Positions 51,765-62,299 of a stretch of DNA of 64,000 nucleotides are shown piece after piece; within the stretch, counting starts at the first letter, position 1, and each line of letters starts with the position of its first letter. A program made the translations under genes and the position numbers. The notes beneath the pieces were generated by a model. That model searched no databases, was not told the origin of the DNA, and saw nothing but the letters and a program-made list of their open reading frames with translations. The stretch is from Trachythela sp. YZ-2020 (Eukaryota > Cnidaria > Anthozoa > Malacalcyonacea > Clavulariidae), in contig JADLSH010000265.1 in NCBI GenBank assembly GCA_016169945.1, forward strand, positions 707,001 through 771,000. Reading direction: 5' to 3'.

Positions 51765-51785
51765 AATGGTTTACCAGCTCAAGGC
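51765..51785 (+). pseudogene. Crypton-like second exon, truncated
   Basis: After acceptor TTTAATTTTATAG the phase-1 continuation reads E-WFTSSRL, so the joined motif is KVFN-EWF, as expected in this family. The frame then reaches a TGA at about 51,798, inside the adjoining hairpin element. Confidence 0.4.
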
Positions 51786-51794
51786 TATATTATA

Positions 51795-51905
51795 AGTGAA
51801 ATATTATATTCGTTCTCGTCGGATATTGGCTGATAGCCAACTCGGCGAAGCGCCTCGTTGGCTATCAGCCAATATCCGACTCGAGCTCATATAATATTTC
51901 TTACA
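51795..51905. mobile_element. Hairpin element end or MITE
   Basis: Perfect 24-bp inverted arms GTCGGATATTGGCTGATAGC... (51,818-51,841) and its reverse complement (51,857-51,880) around a 15-bp loop. Imperfect outer arms GAAATATTATAT / ATATAATATTTC extend the structure. It directly follows and interrupts the Crypton-like exon 2. Confidence 0.6.
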
Positions 51906-51949
51906 TAGCTAGTGTTCTGCAACCTTCTTTGATTACGAATGCGTGTAGT

Positions 51950-51990
51950 TGCTGTCCACCGCGATTAGCTTTTGCTATCTGTGGACAGCA
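51950..51990. repeat. Short hairpin
   Basis: Perfect 10-bp arms TGCTGTCCAC / GTGGACAGCA around a 21-bp loop. No poly-T terminator or tRNA-like features, so no RNA gene is proposed. Confidence 0.5.
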
Positions 51991-52039
51991 AGATGTTATT
52001 TTTTGTAAAATTTTGTAATTTGTTAATAAAAAAAACCAT

Positions 52040-52160
52040 TGTTATGATATATGACACTTCTCATTATGAGAAGTCAGATATATAAAAAATACAAAATACA
52101 TCCATTTCGCAAGGCATTTGCGCAAAATCAAAACAGTACTCTATTGCACAACATTCTCAC
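52040..52160 (+). repeat. ~190-bp satellite, partial copy
   Basis: Resumes with TATATCTGAC-like and CATCCATTTCGCAAGGCATTTG motifs after the LINE and Crypton-like insertions, showing that those elements entered a pre-existing satellite block. Confidence 0.6.
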
Positions 52161-52510
52161 TTTCACTCATTGTTTTAAGTATCGGAGCATTGATCGAGCG
52201 CTCAGATACAAGTGGGAACCTGTTAAATGGTGCCACAACAAATTTTCCATGAAGCGAGTAGGGTGGGTGGGCCGTTACCACTATCTCCCAGGGCGCTTGA
52301 TCAAATTGAAGTGATGAATGTGGTGAGAATCGCACTCTTTATAGCTATCTCGTCCCCCCTAAAGGGTTGCACGCTCCATTTAAACATGTTATACCAGACA
52401 ACGTGTGGTATTTTGTGTTAGTGTTTTGTTTCGATAATTGTGAATAGTATTCTATTTCACAACATTCTCACTTTCACTCATTGTTGTAAGTATGAGAGCA
52501 TTGATCTCGA
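52143..52510. repeat. Direct repeat pair and dispersed repeat copy 1
   Basis: CACAACATTCTCACTTTCAC is present at about 52,147 and again at about 52,458, each followed by similar bases up to GAGCATTGATC. Between them (about 52,275-52,440) is a block with CTATCTCCCAGGGCGCTTGA and TTTATAGCTATCTCGTCCCC that recurs at 58,645-58,810. No coding or RNA-gene signature was identified. Confidence 0.6.
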
Positions 52511-53930
52511 CGCTCAGAACTTCTGCTTACCCCTGTGGGCTCGCAGACGTGGCGAAAAGCACGCCCAAACAACCTGTTACATAACCTTAAACATAACTCC
52601 AAACCTTAACCCATACCTAAACACCAAACTCAACTCGTGGTCTTAATCCCAAATCTGAACCAAAATCTCACATCAAAAACTCAGCATGTTATGGTGTTCA
52701 TAATTTAGGGCATTATATAATATGAATCTTCGTTTGGACGCGTTGATGAAGACAGACTTGGGAATGCTACATATCTTGTCTCAGCTCATTGGCAATTGAC
52801 CCTGCCTGCGTGACGGCAGTTAAATCCATTTGAGCTAGACGGCCCGATGCCCTTGCGGATTTGAAAATGCCATAAAATTAGATTTGATACAACACCGTAC
52901 GTCTCTGCGTCCTACCATTGGTTTGTTGTTCGGCGATTGCGATGTATTGTTCAGTTCCTCGAACAGGGAAAATACTGCCATCTCGAAGCATCTTTCCCAG
53001 ACATGACTAAAGAGGAACCCATCGTTGCCCGGAAACCGGACTATTTCCGCGACTTTAACCCAACCCAACGTCGTCCGGCATATTATCCACGCTGGCCAAT
53101 TATATTCCACGTTGACCGATGAAAAAAAAGAGATTTACTTGCTTCGATTGCCCACGAGCCTGTAACTATCCATGAATATCAAATACTGAAGTGGTTCTAG
53201 AGACTCGCCTTAATGATTTTATCCATCACTTCGGGTGACACAGTTGTCGACCTTCGACCAGTCCCATGGGGCCGCCGACGATTTGACCCATCATATACGT
53301 CTTGGTGGCAACTGCATTGATGCTCAGAGATTATCATCAAAGGAGGAGGTGAACTCCCAATCCCATGAAGGGGAAAACAATGAAGATTCCCCGCAGCTGC
53401 AAATTGAACGCATCTCAAGAAAAACCCCATGGACCAGGGGGGATTATTTAGGCATTTTCGCAGTTGTCACTCTCTGCAAGCCGCATTCCCAGAGAAAGTG
53501 GGAAATGGAATGGATGCAAGTAAAAATAAATAGTAATAGTTTCCACCAAATGCTTTGGGGTACAGCGGAGTAATGAGCGCTCGTGCTTATTATCTTGAGC
53601 TGAATTCCTGATTAGTTTGTCCGGATGCATGGTTTTAAAACGTAATATTTTAGCAATCGGGCGGTGGAAGGCCTGCAAATGTTTAATTTTTGTAGGCAAA
53701 TGGCTTTAAGTCAGATGACACGGGCAGTGATTCGACGTTGCTTGCAATTCTACAAATTTACTTTCTGACGTCTTAACAAACCACTGAATATTTACTGAAA
53801 TTGCGAGGTCGTGCATAAATGACCCCATGTCACGGGAAACTAATGAGGAATCACTATGAATATAGTTGAAAACACAGAAAGTGCCCCAAAGCAATAGGAT
53901 TATGAGATTATCATGCCTCATTAATGATTA
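52511..53930. other. Unrecognised, partly open sequence
   Basis: Less AT-rich than its surroundings. A stop-free plus-strand stretch, 52,865-53,122, includes CIVQFLEQGKYCHLEASFPD and RRPAYYPRWPIIFHVDR before TGA and an A run. Another plus frame at 53,235-53,573 (112 codons) and minus frames at 52,835-53,110 and 53,197-53,430 are also open. None has a motif I recognise and no splice-site set supports one reading, so this may be a decayed coding sequence of unknown family. Confidence 0.3.
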
Positions 53931-53934
53931 TGAA

Positions 53935-54054
53935 GCAGTCAATCACCTACTGCATAGAAATTATTCCACTACGAGTAAAATTGACCGCAAAAAGTGAAAT
54001 AAAATTCTGCGATAAACAAGTTAATCCACCCTCGTATAAGTGATCATCAAGCAG
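53935..54054 (+). repeat. 116-bp satellite, first copy
   Basis: One diverged unit (ATTATGAAGCAGT, CACTACGAGTAAAATT, CCACCCTCGTATAAGTGATC) before the Mutator-like insertion. Confidence 0.65.
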
Positions 54055-54439
54055 TGTCTCACCTAGACTTGGCTCAAGTCCGTCTCTCTAGAGTTCGAGG
54101 GATCGAGCGCGCCGAGAAGCGGCGCGCGAGGTGCAATAACGCGGGAAAGTTTGAGGGAGAGACGGACTTGGCTCACCTGCAAGCGCGCCAAATTTACCAA
54201 CCCGTTTTTCCGTCGGTAACGCTTCATAACTAGATTGCCATAATTTATGCTAATTGACAATAAAGCGGAAATAACAAAATATCTTGTTTCAAAATATATA
54301 GCGTGCTGTCTCTCTTCGTGTCTGGTTTAGTTTATACTTAAATGATGAATTCGTTTCAAGATGGTATTAATTATGGCTTGCGTAAACTTGGATACGATAA
54401 CTTGATATGATTACTGTATACTATACTATAAACTGCACA

Positions 54440-55760
54440 ACTAGTGTCAACAAGTGTTCATAACGGGGTAATTTTTATCGACCTCAAAAAAGCATTTGAT
54501 ACTATTGATCACGCCATTCTCTTACGGAAGTTACAAATGTATGGTGTTGACCAAAACGGTATCAAATTCTTTGAATCATATCTAAGTAACCGCAGCCAAA
54601 GGTGTTGCGTCAATGGTGAGTTATCTGAAGCTGTTAAAATAACCTGTGGGGTACCACAAGGTAGTAGCTTGGGACCTCTATTGTTCTTAATATATATTAA
54701 CGATCTGCCTAATTGTCTCAACAGAGCCTCTCCAAGAATGTTTGCAGACGACACTAATATAAGCATCGCAGCAAAATCCGTAACGTAGCTTGAGCTAATA
54801 ATTAATTCCGAACTGAAAAATCTTCATCAATGGCTACTAACTAATAGATTGAGTCTAAACGTCGCTAAAACGGAATTTATGATAATCGGGTCTCGTCAAC
54901 GGTTACTCGTACATAATAACGAACACATAAGCGTGGAAATTGATGGAAAGGCTATCAAGAGAGTTAACGAAACGAAATCCCTAGGCCTATATAAAATCGA
55001 TGAGCACCTTACATGGGCACGGCATGTCGAAAATATTTCCAAAAAGATTGCATCAGCTATTGGAGCTCTTAAGCGGGTGCGCCAATTCATAGATACAAAC
55101 ACTGCCCTGAAAATTTATGGAGCATTAATACAACCGTACTTTGATTATTGTAGTTCAGCTTGGGATGGTTTAAATATCACGTTAAATGATAAATTGCAAA
55201 AATTGCAAAATAGGGCAGCGAGGGTCATCACCAAATCTCGATATGATGCTAGTTCCAGCGACCTTTTTAGTAAGCTGGGCTGGGATAATCTTTCAACACG
55301 CCGGAAAAAGCATAAAGCTATATTGATGTTTAAAACGATTAACGAATTGACTCCGCACTATCTTCATGAATTGTTTGAATCCCGCAGCACAGGATACAAT
55401 TTGAGAAACTCTGAAAACACTTTATTGGTGCCAAAACCGCGAACGAACTACGGTAAACGAAGTTTTAGTTATAACGGGGCGGTGCTGTGGAATGAGTTAC
55501 CTCAAAATGTACGAGCAATATGCTCTCTTAGTCAATTCAAAAGAGAAATTGACAACCTATTTTCCATATGATACGGACTCCCGCACGGCAATCTTGTAAA
55601 TCAGTAAACATGTTGTAGTTTTTAATATGTGTAAAAGTCTAAGTGTAAATTGTCTCTGTATCAGTAAATTGTTATTGTAAAATGTTACGTTATTTTTATA
55701 CCATACTGTAGATTTTACCGTGTTTAATAAAGTTTTTTGATTGATTTGATTGATTGATTG
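54440..55760 (+). mobile_element. 5'-truncated LINE nested in the Mutator-like element
   Basis: Starts within the RT domain and continues to a 3' UTR with AATAAA (55,726-55,731) and a short TTGATTGATT-type tail (55,737-55,760), the kind of microsatellite 3' end seen in several CR1/L2-group LINEs. It belongs to a different subfamily from the 49.2-51.3 kb LINE. Confidence 0.85.
54444..55571 (+). pseudogene. LINE RT (motif A onward) and C-terminal domain
   Basis: 376 codons in one frame with a single internal TAG at 54,786-54,788. Visible: FIDLKKAFDTIDHAILLRKL (motif A), CGVPQGSSLGPLLFLIYIND (motif B), MFADDTNISI (motif C), then LHQWLLTNRLSLNVAKTEFM, the region LIQPYFDYCSSAWDGLN, LQNRAARVITKSRYD and NELPQNVRA near the end. 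Palm catalytic residues are intact; the endonuclease and RT fingers are missing through 5' truncation. Confidence 0.9.
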
Positions 55761-56283
55761 TCACACTATAAAGTGTCACTGCGAACTTCATGATCACACG
55801 AAATTTTTATGCAGTCCTGGAGTTTTGTTCAGGACAAATTTTGTGCAAGTATAGTCATGATAATTAACTAGAAGAGTCTATAGATACGATTTAATAAAAC
55901 AAGTGTTGTTTAAATATAAGGCTTATAGTTATATAAAAGGCGTATTTTTATTAACATTAAAATATTTGATCATTTGTTAATATCACAATGACAAATCTGT
56001 TCGACTGAGGTTTTAATTAGCGTCTCAGAATCGGTCACAATGTCAATGATAACAAATAAATGTTGATATATTGCCTTAAGTTAACTTTATTTTGCAGTGA
56101 CCTTTATATTTTAATATTTTCAATGCTAGACTATTTTGTTTCGATCGCGACGGGTATTTTAATAATTTTGCCCTTACACTTGCGGGCTTCCGTATAACCG
56201 TATTTGTAACAAACCGCTAAAAATAACACCTGCATGTCTATTAATATAATTTCCCGCCAAAATAATAAATCTGATTCGAAACA
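55761..56283. other. Interior of the Mutator-like element, no gene recognised
   Basis: AT-rich, only short frames. With the left interior (54,183-54,440), this is presumably the original element body that the LINE entered. Confidence 0.5.
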
Positions 56284-56390
56284 TTGCAGGTGAGCCAAGT
56301 CCGTCTCTCCCTCCATTCTTGCACCTCGTTCTCGTCGCTTCGCGACTCGGACTCTAGAGAGACGGACTTGATCCAAGTCTATGTCTCACC

Positions 56391-58150
56391 GACAAAAATC
56401 ATTTCACAACCAGCAAAATTTTTATCACAAACAGATATAGACTGCTGAGCTCAATACAAGGCCATAATTAACTCTCGTAAGTGATCATTAAGCTGTCCCT
56501 TGTGGACAACAATTTCACTACGAGTAAATTAAGTTTGAATACATAAACTGATATATAATTCGGAGCTCAAACCATGGCCACATAAACCACCCTGGCAAAT
56601 TATCATTAAAGAATCCCTTACCGACAAAAATCATTTCACTACGACTAAAATTTTAAAATCATCAACTGATATAAAATTCAGAGCTCAACACATGGCCATA
56701 ATCAACCCTCAGAAATGATCATTAAACAGTCCCTCGCCGACGAAAAAAAACATTTCACTACGAGTAAAGTTTCAAAATCATCAACTGATATAAAATTATG
56801 AGCTCAACACATGGCCATAATCAACCCTCGTAAGTTTTCATTAAGCAGTACCTTGCCGAAAAAAAACATTTCACTACGAGTTAAAGTTTTAAATCATGAA
56901 CTGATATAAAATTCTGAGCTCAACACATGGCCATAATCAACCCTCGTAAGTGTTCATTAAGCAGTACCTTGCCGACAAAAAACATTTCACTACGAGTTAA
57001 AGTTTTAAATCATAAACTGATATAAAATTCTGAGCTCAACACATGGCCATAATCAACCCTCGTAAGTGTTCATTAAGCAGTACCTTACCGACAAAAAACA
57101 TTTCACTACGAGTTAAAGTTTTAAATCATAAACTGATATAAAATTCTGAGCTCAACACATGGCCATAATCAACCCTCGTAAGTGTTCATTAAGCAGTACC
57201 TTGCCGACAAAAAACATTTCACTACGAGTTAAAGTTTTAAATCATAAACTGATATAAAATTCTGAGCTCAACTCATGGCCATAATCAACCCTCGTAAGTG
57301 TTCATTAAGCAGTACCTTGCCGACAAAAAGCATTGCACTACGAGTTAAGTTTTAAATCATAAACTGATATATAATTCGGAGATCAACACATGGCCACATA
57401 AACAACCCTGCAAAGTGTTCATTAAGCAGTCTCATGCCGACAAAAATAATTTCACTACCACTAAAGTTCTAAAATCATAAACTGATATATAATTATGAGG
57501 TCAACATATGGACATAATCAACCCTCGTAAGTGATCATTAAGCAGTCCTTTGCCGACAAAAATCATTTCACTACGAGTAAAGTTTTAATCATTAACAGAT
57601 ACCGGATGAAAATTAAGCGGTTTCTTGCCAACAACAATCATTTCACTACCAGTAAAATTTTAAATCATAGACTGATATATAGTTCTGATCCCAACACATG
57701 GCCATAGTCAACCATCGCAACTGATAATTGAACGGTGCCTTGCCGACAAAAAACATTTCACTACGAGTAAACTTTTAAATCGTAAACTGATATAGACTGC
57801 TGAGATCAATACAAGGCCACATTCAACCCTCGTAAGTGATCATTAAGGAGTCCCTTGCCGACAAAAATCATTTCACTACGAGTAAAGTTTTATCATAAAC
57901 AGATATAGAATTCTGACCTCAACACATGACCATAATCATCTTCGTAACTGAAAATTAAGCGATTTCTTGCCAACAACAATCATTTCAATACCAGCAAAGT
58001 TTTAAATCATAAACTGATATAGAATTCTGAACCCAACACATGGCCATAGTCAACCCTCGCAACTGATCATTGAATAGTCCCTTGGAGACAAAAAATCATT
58101 TCACTATGAGTATTAAAGTTTCAAACCATGAACTGATTAAATTCCGAGCT
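56391..58150 (+). repeat. 116-bp satellite array
   Basis: About 15 tandem units. Between 56,843 and 57,307 the AAGCAGTACC phrase recurs at exactly 116 bp four times. Unit landmarks: CATTAAGCAGT, GCCGACAAAAA, CATTTCACTACGAGT, AAACTGATATA, GAGCTCAACACATGGCCATA, ATCAACCCTCGTAAGTG. Central units are nearly identical and outer units more diverged, the usual pattern of a homogenised core. No coding capacity. Confidence 0.92.
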
Positions 58151-58640
58151 CATGTCGAAAAATAGGATTTTGTTTTAGATTTGACACATTTCATAGTTTG
58201 GGTAGCCATTTTGAGACCTCAATTTCATGGGCATGCGGCATTCGCGTCGCGTTATGATTCCGAACTCAACGCATGGCGACACTCGCGGAATGTCAATACT
58301 CGAAAGCAAATCCAAACAGCTGTTGTCATTGCACAGCATTACGCTTGACGCTTCAGTCAAGAAAGCCATGGCCATCCAATAATCTAACTATTTTAAAATA
58401 CGGATTGCGATAAGAAAAACATAGTCAAGATGGTTTCCATGATGCGGTACGTACACCAAAAAGCCCAAATGCTAAGAGCATGCAAATGCACTATTCAATC
58501 GCATACTATTGTTTTACCGCTAAATTCTCACGTTCTTGTTCTGGCTCGAGTACTGCCACTGGTTCGCTTTTTTAAACTGCTTGTGCATCATTGACGTTGT
58601 GCAAACTAATTCGCTGGAAAATTCTTGGAGGATACAAAAG
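58151..58640. other. No gene recognised
   Basis: Unique-looking sequence after the satellite. A minus frame of 66 codons (58,175-58,375) has no recognisable motif or splice context. Confidence 0.4.
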
Positions 58641-58815
58641 TTACAATTATCTCCCCGGGCGTTTGATCAAATTTGAAGTGATGAATGCAGTGAGAATCAA
58701 ATTATTTATAGCTATCTCGTCCCCCTATGGCTTAAACGCTCCATTTAAACATGTTATACCAGACAATGTGTGGTATTTTGTGTTCGAGCTTTGTTTCGAG
58801 CATTGGGAATAGTGG
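58641..58815. repeat. Dispersed repeat copy 2
   Basis: Matches 52,275-52,440: TTATCTCCCCGGGCGTTTGA, GAAGTGATGAATG, TTTATAGCTATCTCGTCCCC, CATTTAAACATGTTATACCA. In both places it sits next to the ~190-bp satellite, so it is probably part of the same composite repeat. Confidence 0.7.
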
Positions 58816-58839
58816 ATTGTTTACAATGTCGAATTTTAT

Positions 58840-59333
58840 AAAAAATATATACAACAATTGTCTTGCACAGCGACAGACAGCAACGACTTTCATGATATTT
58901 GAGACTTAATTGTCAATATGAGACACACACACACGCACATCTATTTAATTGAACATTTGCGTAAAATGTACACCGTTGATTGCTTGAAAGTCTAGTGTAG
59001 TATACAGAATTTTGCGATCTTTCCAATGATATAAAATAATCGTTTTGCACAACAACAGATAGCCCACGATTTTTACGATATTTGAGCTTGATTACCAATA
59101 TGAGAGTTCAAATATGACATAACTATAACACGTTCATTTCCCTAAATATTTTCGCAAAATTTAAACCGTGGATTGCTTTGACAGTCGAGTACGTTGTGCA
59201 AAGGTTTGCGCTCCTTCCACTGATATACAATAGTTGTTTGGCACAATTACAGACAGCCCACCATTTTCATGATATGAGACTTGGCAATAGGTGAGGTTAA
59301 ATATGTCACAACAATTTTCAATTAAGATATAGG
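58840..59333 (+). repeat. ~190-bp satellite, forward copies
   Basis: About two and a half units (GACTTAATTGTCAATATGAGA, TTTGCGATCTTTCCAATGATAT, GACAGCCCACCATTTTCATG). A short ACACACACACAC run lies at 58,922-58,933. The right edge meets the stop codon of the minus-strand exon below. Confidence 0.8.
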
Positions 59334-59533
59334 CTACAATATATTTTCTTCCACCTCTTTCCCCCATGCTCCCCCTATTGCCTCCCCTATTTCCCCTATT
59401 TCCTCTATTACCACTTCCTCCCGTGATTTCGCTGCCTCCCCTACTTCCTTTGGGACAATCTTGTTCACTGAATTTTTCACCGAAGTTCCAGCACACAATA
59501 TCCAAATCTCAAATATCGTTTTCTCTTCAGTAA
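59334..59533 (-). CDS. Terminal exon of an unrecognised minus-strand gene
   Basis: Acceptor at ...ACGTACATAG (AG = 59,534-59,535). From there the phase-1 frame runs 65 codons to TAG (59,334-59,336): V-TEEKTIFEIWILCAGTSVK, a segment NKIVPKEV, then EAAKSREEVVIEEIGEIGEA and GKEVEENIL. The 200-nt length (2 + 66 x 3) fits phase 1 exactly. The acidic, heptad-like second half suggests a helix. The same DNA in another minus frame is Gly/Arg/Asn-rich (GNRGNRGNRGG), but that frame would need a different acceptor and reads on into satellite. No family recognised. Confidence 0.45.
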
Positions 59534-59615
59534 CTATGTACGTTGGGGGTTCATTTTAATGACCGTTATTTTATCTTTCCTGAGTAAAAACTGTATTGTG
59601 TAATAATGTTCTTAC

Positions 59616-59675
59616 CTTCAATTGCAATCCTTGCTCTGTCGCCATTGCCTGGAGCATGTTGGTGCTGACGCTTTC
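59616..59675 (-). CDS. Internal 60-nt exon of the same minus-strand gene
   Basis: Bounded by acceptor TTTTGAATTGTAG and donor GAAG|GTAAGAAC. Phase 1-1, encodes G-KRQHQHAPGNGDRARIAIE. Both splice sites are good consensus matches and phases agree with both neighbours. No domain recognised. Confidence 0.5.
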
Positions 59676-59844
59676 CTACAATTCAAAACGCTCATTGATG
59701 TAAGCATCTAACATTTTTGAGAACCACTAATTCATACTTTTCTTAAGTGTTTGACAATTGCACAATAAAATGTGGGGTTTACTTTAATTTTTTTCTTCCT
59801 GGCTCGGTAATTGGTAGGTAAATATTAAGATTAATGATTTTTAC

Positions 59845-59967
59845 CTTCGTCAATTTTGGAAAAGTGAAATTTGTAACGCCGATCATCAATCGGATAATAT
59901 TTTGTAATTTTAGTGGTCTCATGATGAAAACGTATCATTTGTTGGGTGTTTATCTGGTTTTCTCGCG
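59845..59967 (-). CDS. Upstream 123-nt exon of the same minus-strand gene
   Basis: Acceptor TTTAATGTCATCAG and donor GAAG|GTAAAAAT. Phase 1-1: (x)RENQINTQQMIRFHH then ETTKITKYYPIDDRRYKF and HFSKIDE. The alternating polar/hydrophobic pattern suggests beta strands. The open frame extends upstream into satellite (to about 60,049), so an acceptor is required. Earlier exons, on the right, were not found with confidence. Confidence 0.45.
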
Positions 59968-60049
59968 CTGATGACATTAAATGTTTATAAGAAGTTAAAT
60001 ATTTAAATTTGCTACTTTTCATGAAATGGATATGTTGTAGTTGTGACAT

Positions 60050-61050
60050 AGGCTATATGAGATCTCATATTGCCAAGTCTCATATATAATGAAAATTGTG
60101 GACTGTCTGTTTTTGTGCCAAATGACTGTTGTATATCATTTGAATGACCGCAAAATTCTGTACAACACACTCGAATTTAAAAGCAATCCACGATTTAGCA
60201 ATTATGTCTCATATATAATGAAACTGATGGCCTGTCTGTTATTGTGCCACATGTTTGTTAAGAATAGTTGGAAAGACCGCAATATGCTGTACAATATATT
60301 GAACTTTTAAAACAAAATGCTTTGTGAAATGGATGTGTTGTAGTGTGACATATTTGATCTCTCATATTGACAAGTCTACTATATCATGGAAATCGTGGGC
60401 TGTCTGCTATTGTGCTACACTATTTTTATATGTCATTGGAAAGACCGCTAAACTGTGTACAATATACTCCACTTTTAAAGTAATCCACGACTTAGATATT
60501 ACGCAAATGCTTAGTGAAATGGAAGTGTTGTAGTTTTGTCATATTTGAACCTTCATATTGACAATTAAGTCTCATATATCATGAAAATTGCGTGCTGCTG
60601 TTGCTGTGCCAAACGATTTTTGTATATCGTTGGAAAGGCCACAAAATTACGTACAACTTATTCGATTTTGAAAGCAATCCACGATTTAAATTTTGCGCAA
60701 ATGCCTTGCGAAATGTATATATTTTGTATATTTGACATATTTCACCTCGTATGTGTTGAATTTGTACACAGTTAACAAGCGCCTCTTGAATATTTATGCC
60801 AACGCCATGTAATTCTATAAACTGGCATATGTAAACGCGCGCTATTGTTATTTGAGTAATCCGTTAAAATCTCGAGTTTACAAAGCTTGCGCCACAAATC
60901 GCTGTGTACCATTAGAAAGATTGGAACGTTTTGTACAACATACTTGAATTTGGATGCAACCGTATTTGTGGAATTCATGCAAACGCTATTGTGTTCCCAT
61001 ACTGGCGAGTCTCGTATAATAATAATCATTTCGTATATCATGAACCATCA
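60050..61050 (-). repeat. ~190-bp satellite, reverse copies
   Basis: The same unit as at 58,840-59,333 but inverted: TCTCATATATAATGAAAATT, TTGGAAAGACCGC, GTACAATATACTCC. Four copies about 130-190 bp apart to 60,780, then one degenerate copy near 60,890-61,050. With the forward copies on the left they bracket the minus-strand exons as inverted arms. Confidence 0.75.
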
Positions 61051-62280
61051 TAAATGTCCTCAATGTTGCTTTCGTTTTTGTTTATCATGGTAAAATCGAT
61101 ATTCAGTTTCCGTTTCAATGTTCGGTCTTTGCAGAAGTTCAATCATTTGCTGTTGAAGTCAGATACGAACAAAGAACCAACCTTTTTGAAGCAAATCTTG
61201 ATATGCATAACTAATTTGTGGCACATCACTCCAAACATTTTCCTATTGACTTATTGCCATTTTAAGTAATAAATATACCAGGTGCGACAAAGTTTATTAA
61301 ACTTTTTTGTTAAATATATCATTTACACAAGGTTCTTTCTCAGGTCAATGCATAACAGACTCATTATTCTGAGATTTGCTATTGTTCAGTAAGTTGTAAT
61401 TTTGAAAGATGGTACTGTATTATGGAACTTAGTTTGCTTACTGGATATCTGACAACGTGCATCTAATGCAATCTCAGCGTCCGCATATTAAGAACTCGCA
61501 CGCAGCTTGCGTCGTGCATGAGAATTTACGTCATTTGTGAGTTACCGCGAACAGATGGCCTGAGGGGAGCGAAGGTTAGGGTTAATAAGGGGATTTTGTA
61601 GCGGGCAAGGTTCGTTTCTTTTTGTTTTTCTCTAGGAAATATCCATATGTTTTTTTTATATTTTAATCGCAATTTTCGGATTTAACGCAACAACTTTTTG
61701 GCCATTTGACACTTGGCCTACAACAAATCATTTATTTACTGAAACCTCGGGAAAATAATGAGTTTTGTGGCACTTTGACAACAGCGGTGTAGCAATCTGC
61801 ACAATTAATACGATAAACATCGTTGGTCTGATCTTCTGGTGATAGTCAGTCTTTAACCAAAGGGAACGTCTGTTGTATGTCATAAGATTTTAGGAGTAGT
61901 TTAAGTGGTTATGTTAGGCCTTTGATACCAGGAAGAGCAGCGTAATCGTAGTTTGTTTTCGGTTCAACAAGATCAAAAATCTATTTTTAATCTAACTCCT
62001 CGGGTGATGTTATTCAATCCAAAGTAACTTAAAATAATTCAATTCAAAACCTTATGTTAGGTTAAGGTATAGTGGTACTCAGGGTGGAGGGATTGAAGTT
62101 TCTGTTTCGCATATGTAAAATCGAATAAGGTCATATTTAATTGGAGAAAGCCATTATTGTTTCTAGTACTTTCTACTAAAGGGAAATGGCTACACATATC
62201 TTGTTTGTCCAATTCAAAAGAACGTCGAGAATAATCACTAAAACCTTTTACATATTCTACGTAATTTTCTTAATTTTTGA
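61051..62280. other. No gene recognised
   Basis: AT-rich sequence. No repeat family or splice-supported exon was identified on either strand. Confidence 0.4.
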
Positions 62281-62299
62281 GATATTTATGACCAAATAC

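Larger units (their letters stand above)
54064..56381. mobile_element. Mutator-like element with ~100-bp terminal inverted repeats
   Basis: Ends TAGACTTGGCTCAAGTCCG and its inverse CGGACTTGATCCAAGTCTA. Inverted arms are 54,064-54,182 and 56,284-56,381. The 9-bp direct repeat TGTCTCACC (54,055-54,063 and 56,382-56,390) is a target duplication: removing the element and one copy restores the 116-bp satellite in exact register. A 9-bp duplication with long inverted ends is typical of Mutator-like elements. Each arm also holds an internal inverted pair (CAAGTCCGTCTCTC / GAGAGACGGACTTG). No transposase was seen; a LINE lies inside. Confidence 0.75.

Noticed and set aside
51950..51990. Hairpin considered as a small RNA gene
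   Set aside because: No promoter box, no terminator run and no tRNA or snRNA signature; short hairpins are common in this repeat-rich region.
53197..53430. Minus-strand frame with a GTGRRSTTVSPEVMDKIIKA segment resembling a transposase helix-turn-helix
   Set aside because: The similarity is to a short generic pattern only; no catalytic motif or inverted ends support a transposase.
56391..58150. CRISPR-like regular repeats
   Set aside because: The whole 116-bp unit is repeated with no unique spacers, and the genome is clearly eukaryotic.
59161..59505. Gly/Arg/Asn-rich minus frame (GNRGNRGNRGG)
   Set aside because: It reads through satellite at its end and needs a poorer acceptor; the overlapping phase-1 frame with a natural stop is the better exon.
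61440..61470. Minus-strand GTAAGC donor preceded by a possible 21-nt exon
   Set aside because: All three frames upstream are blocked by stops beyond 21 nt and no partner exon was found.
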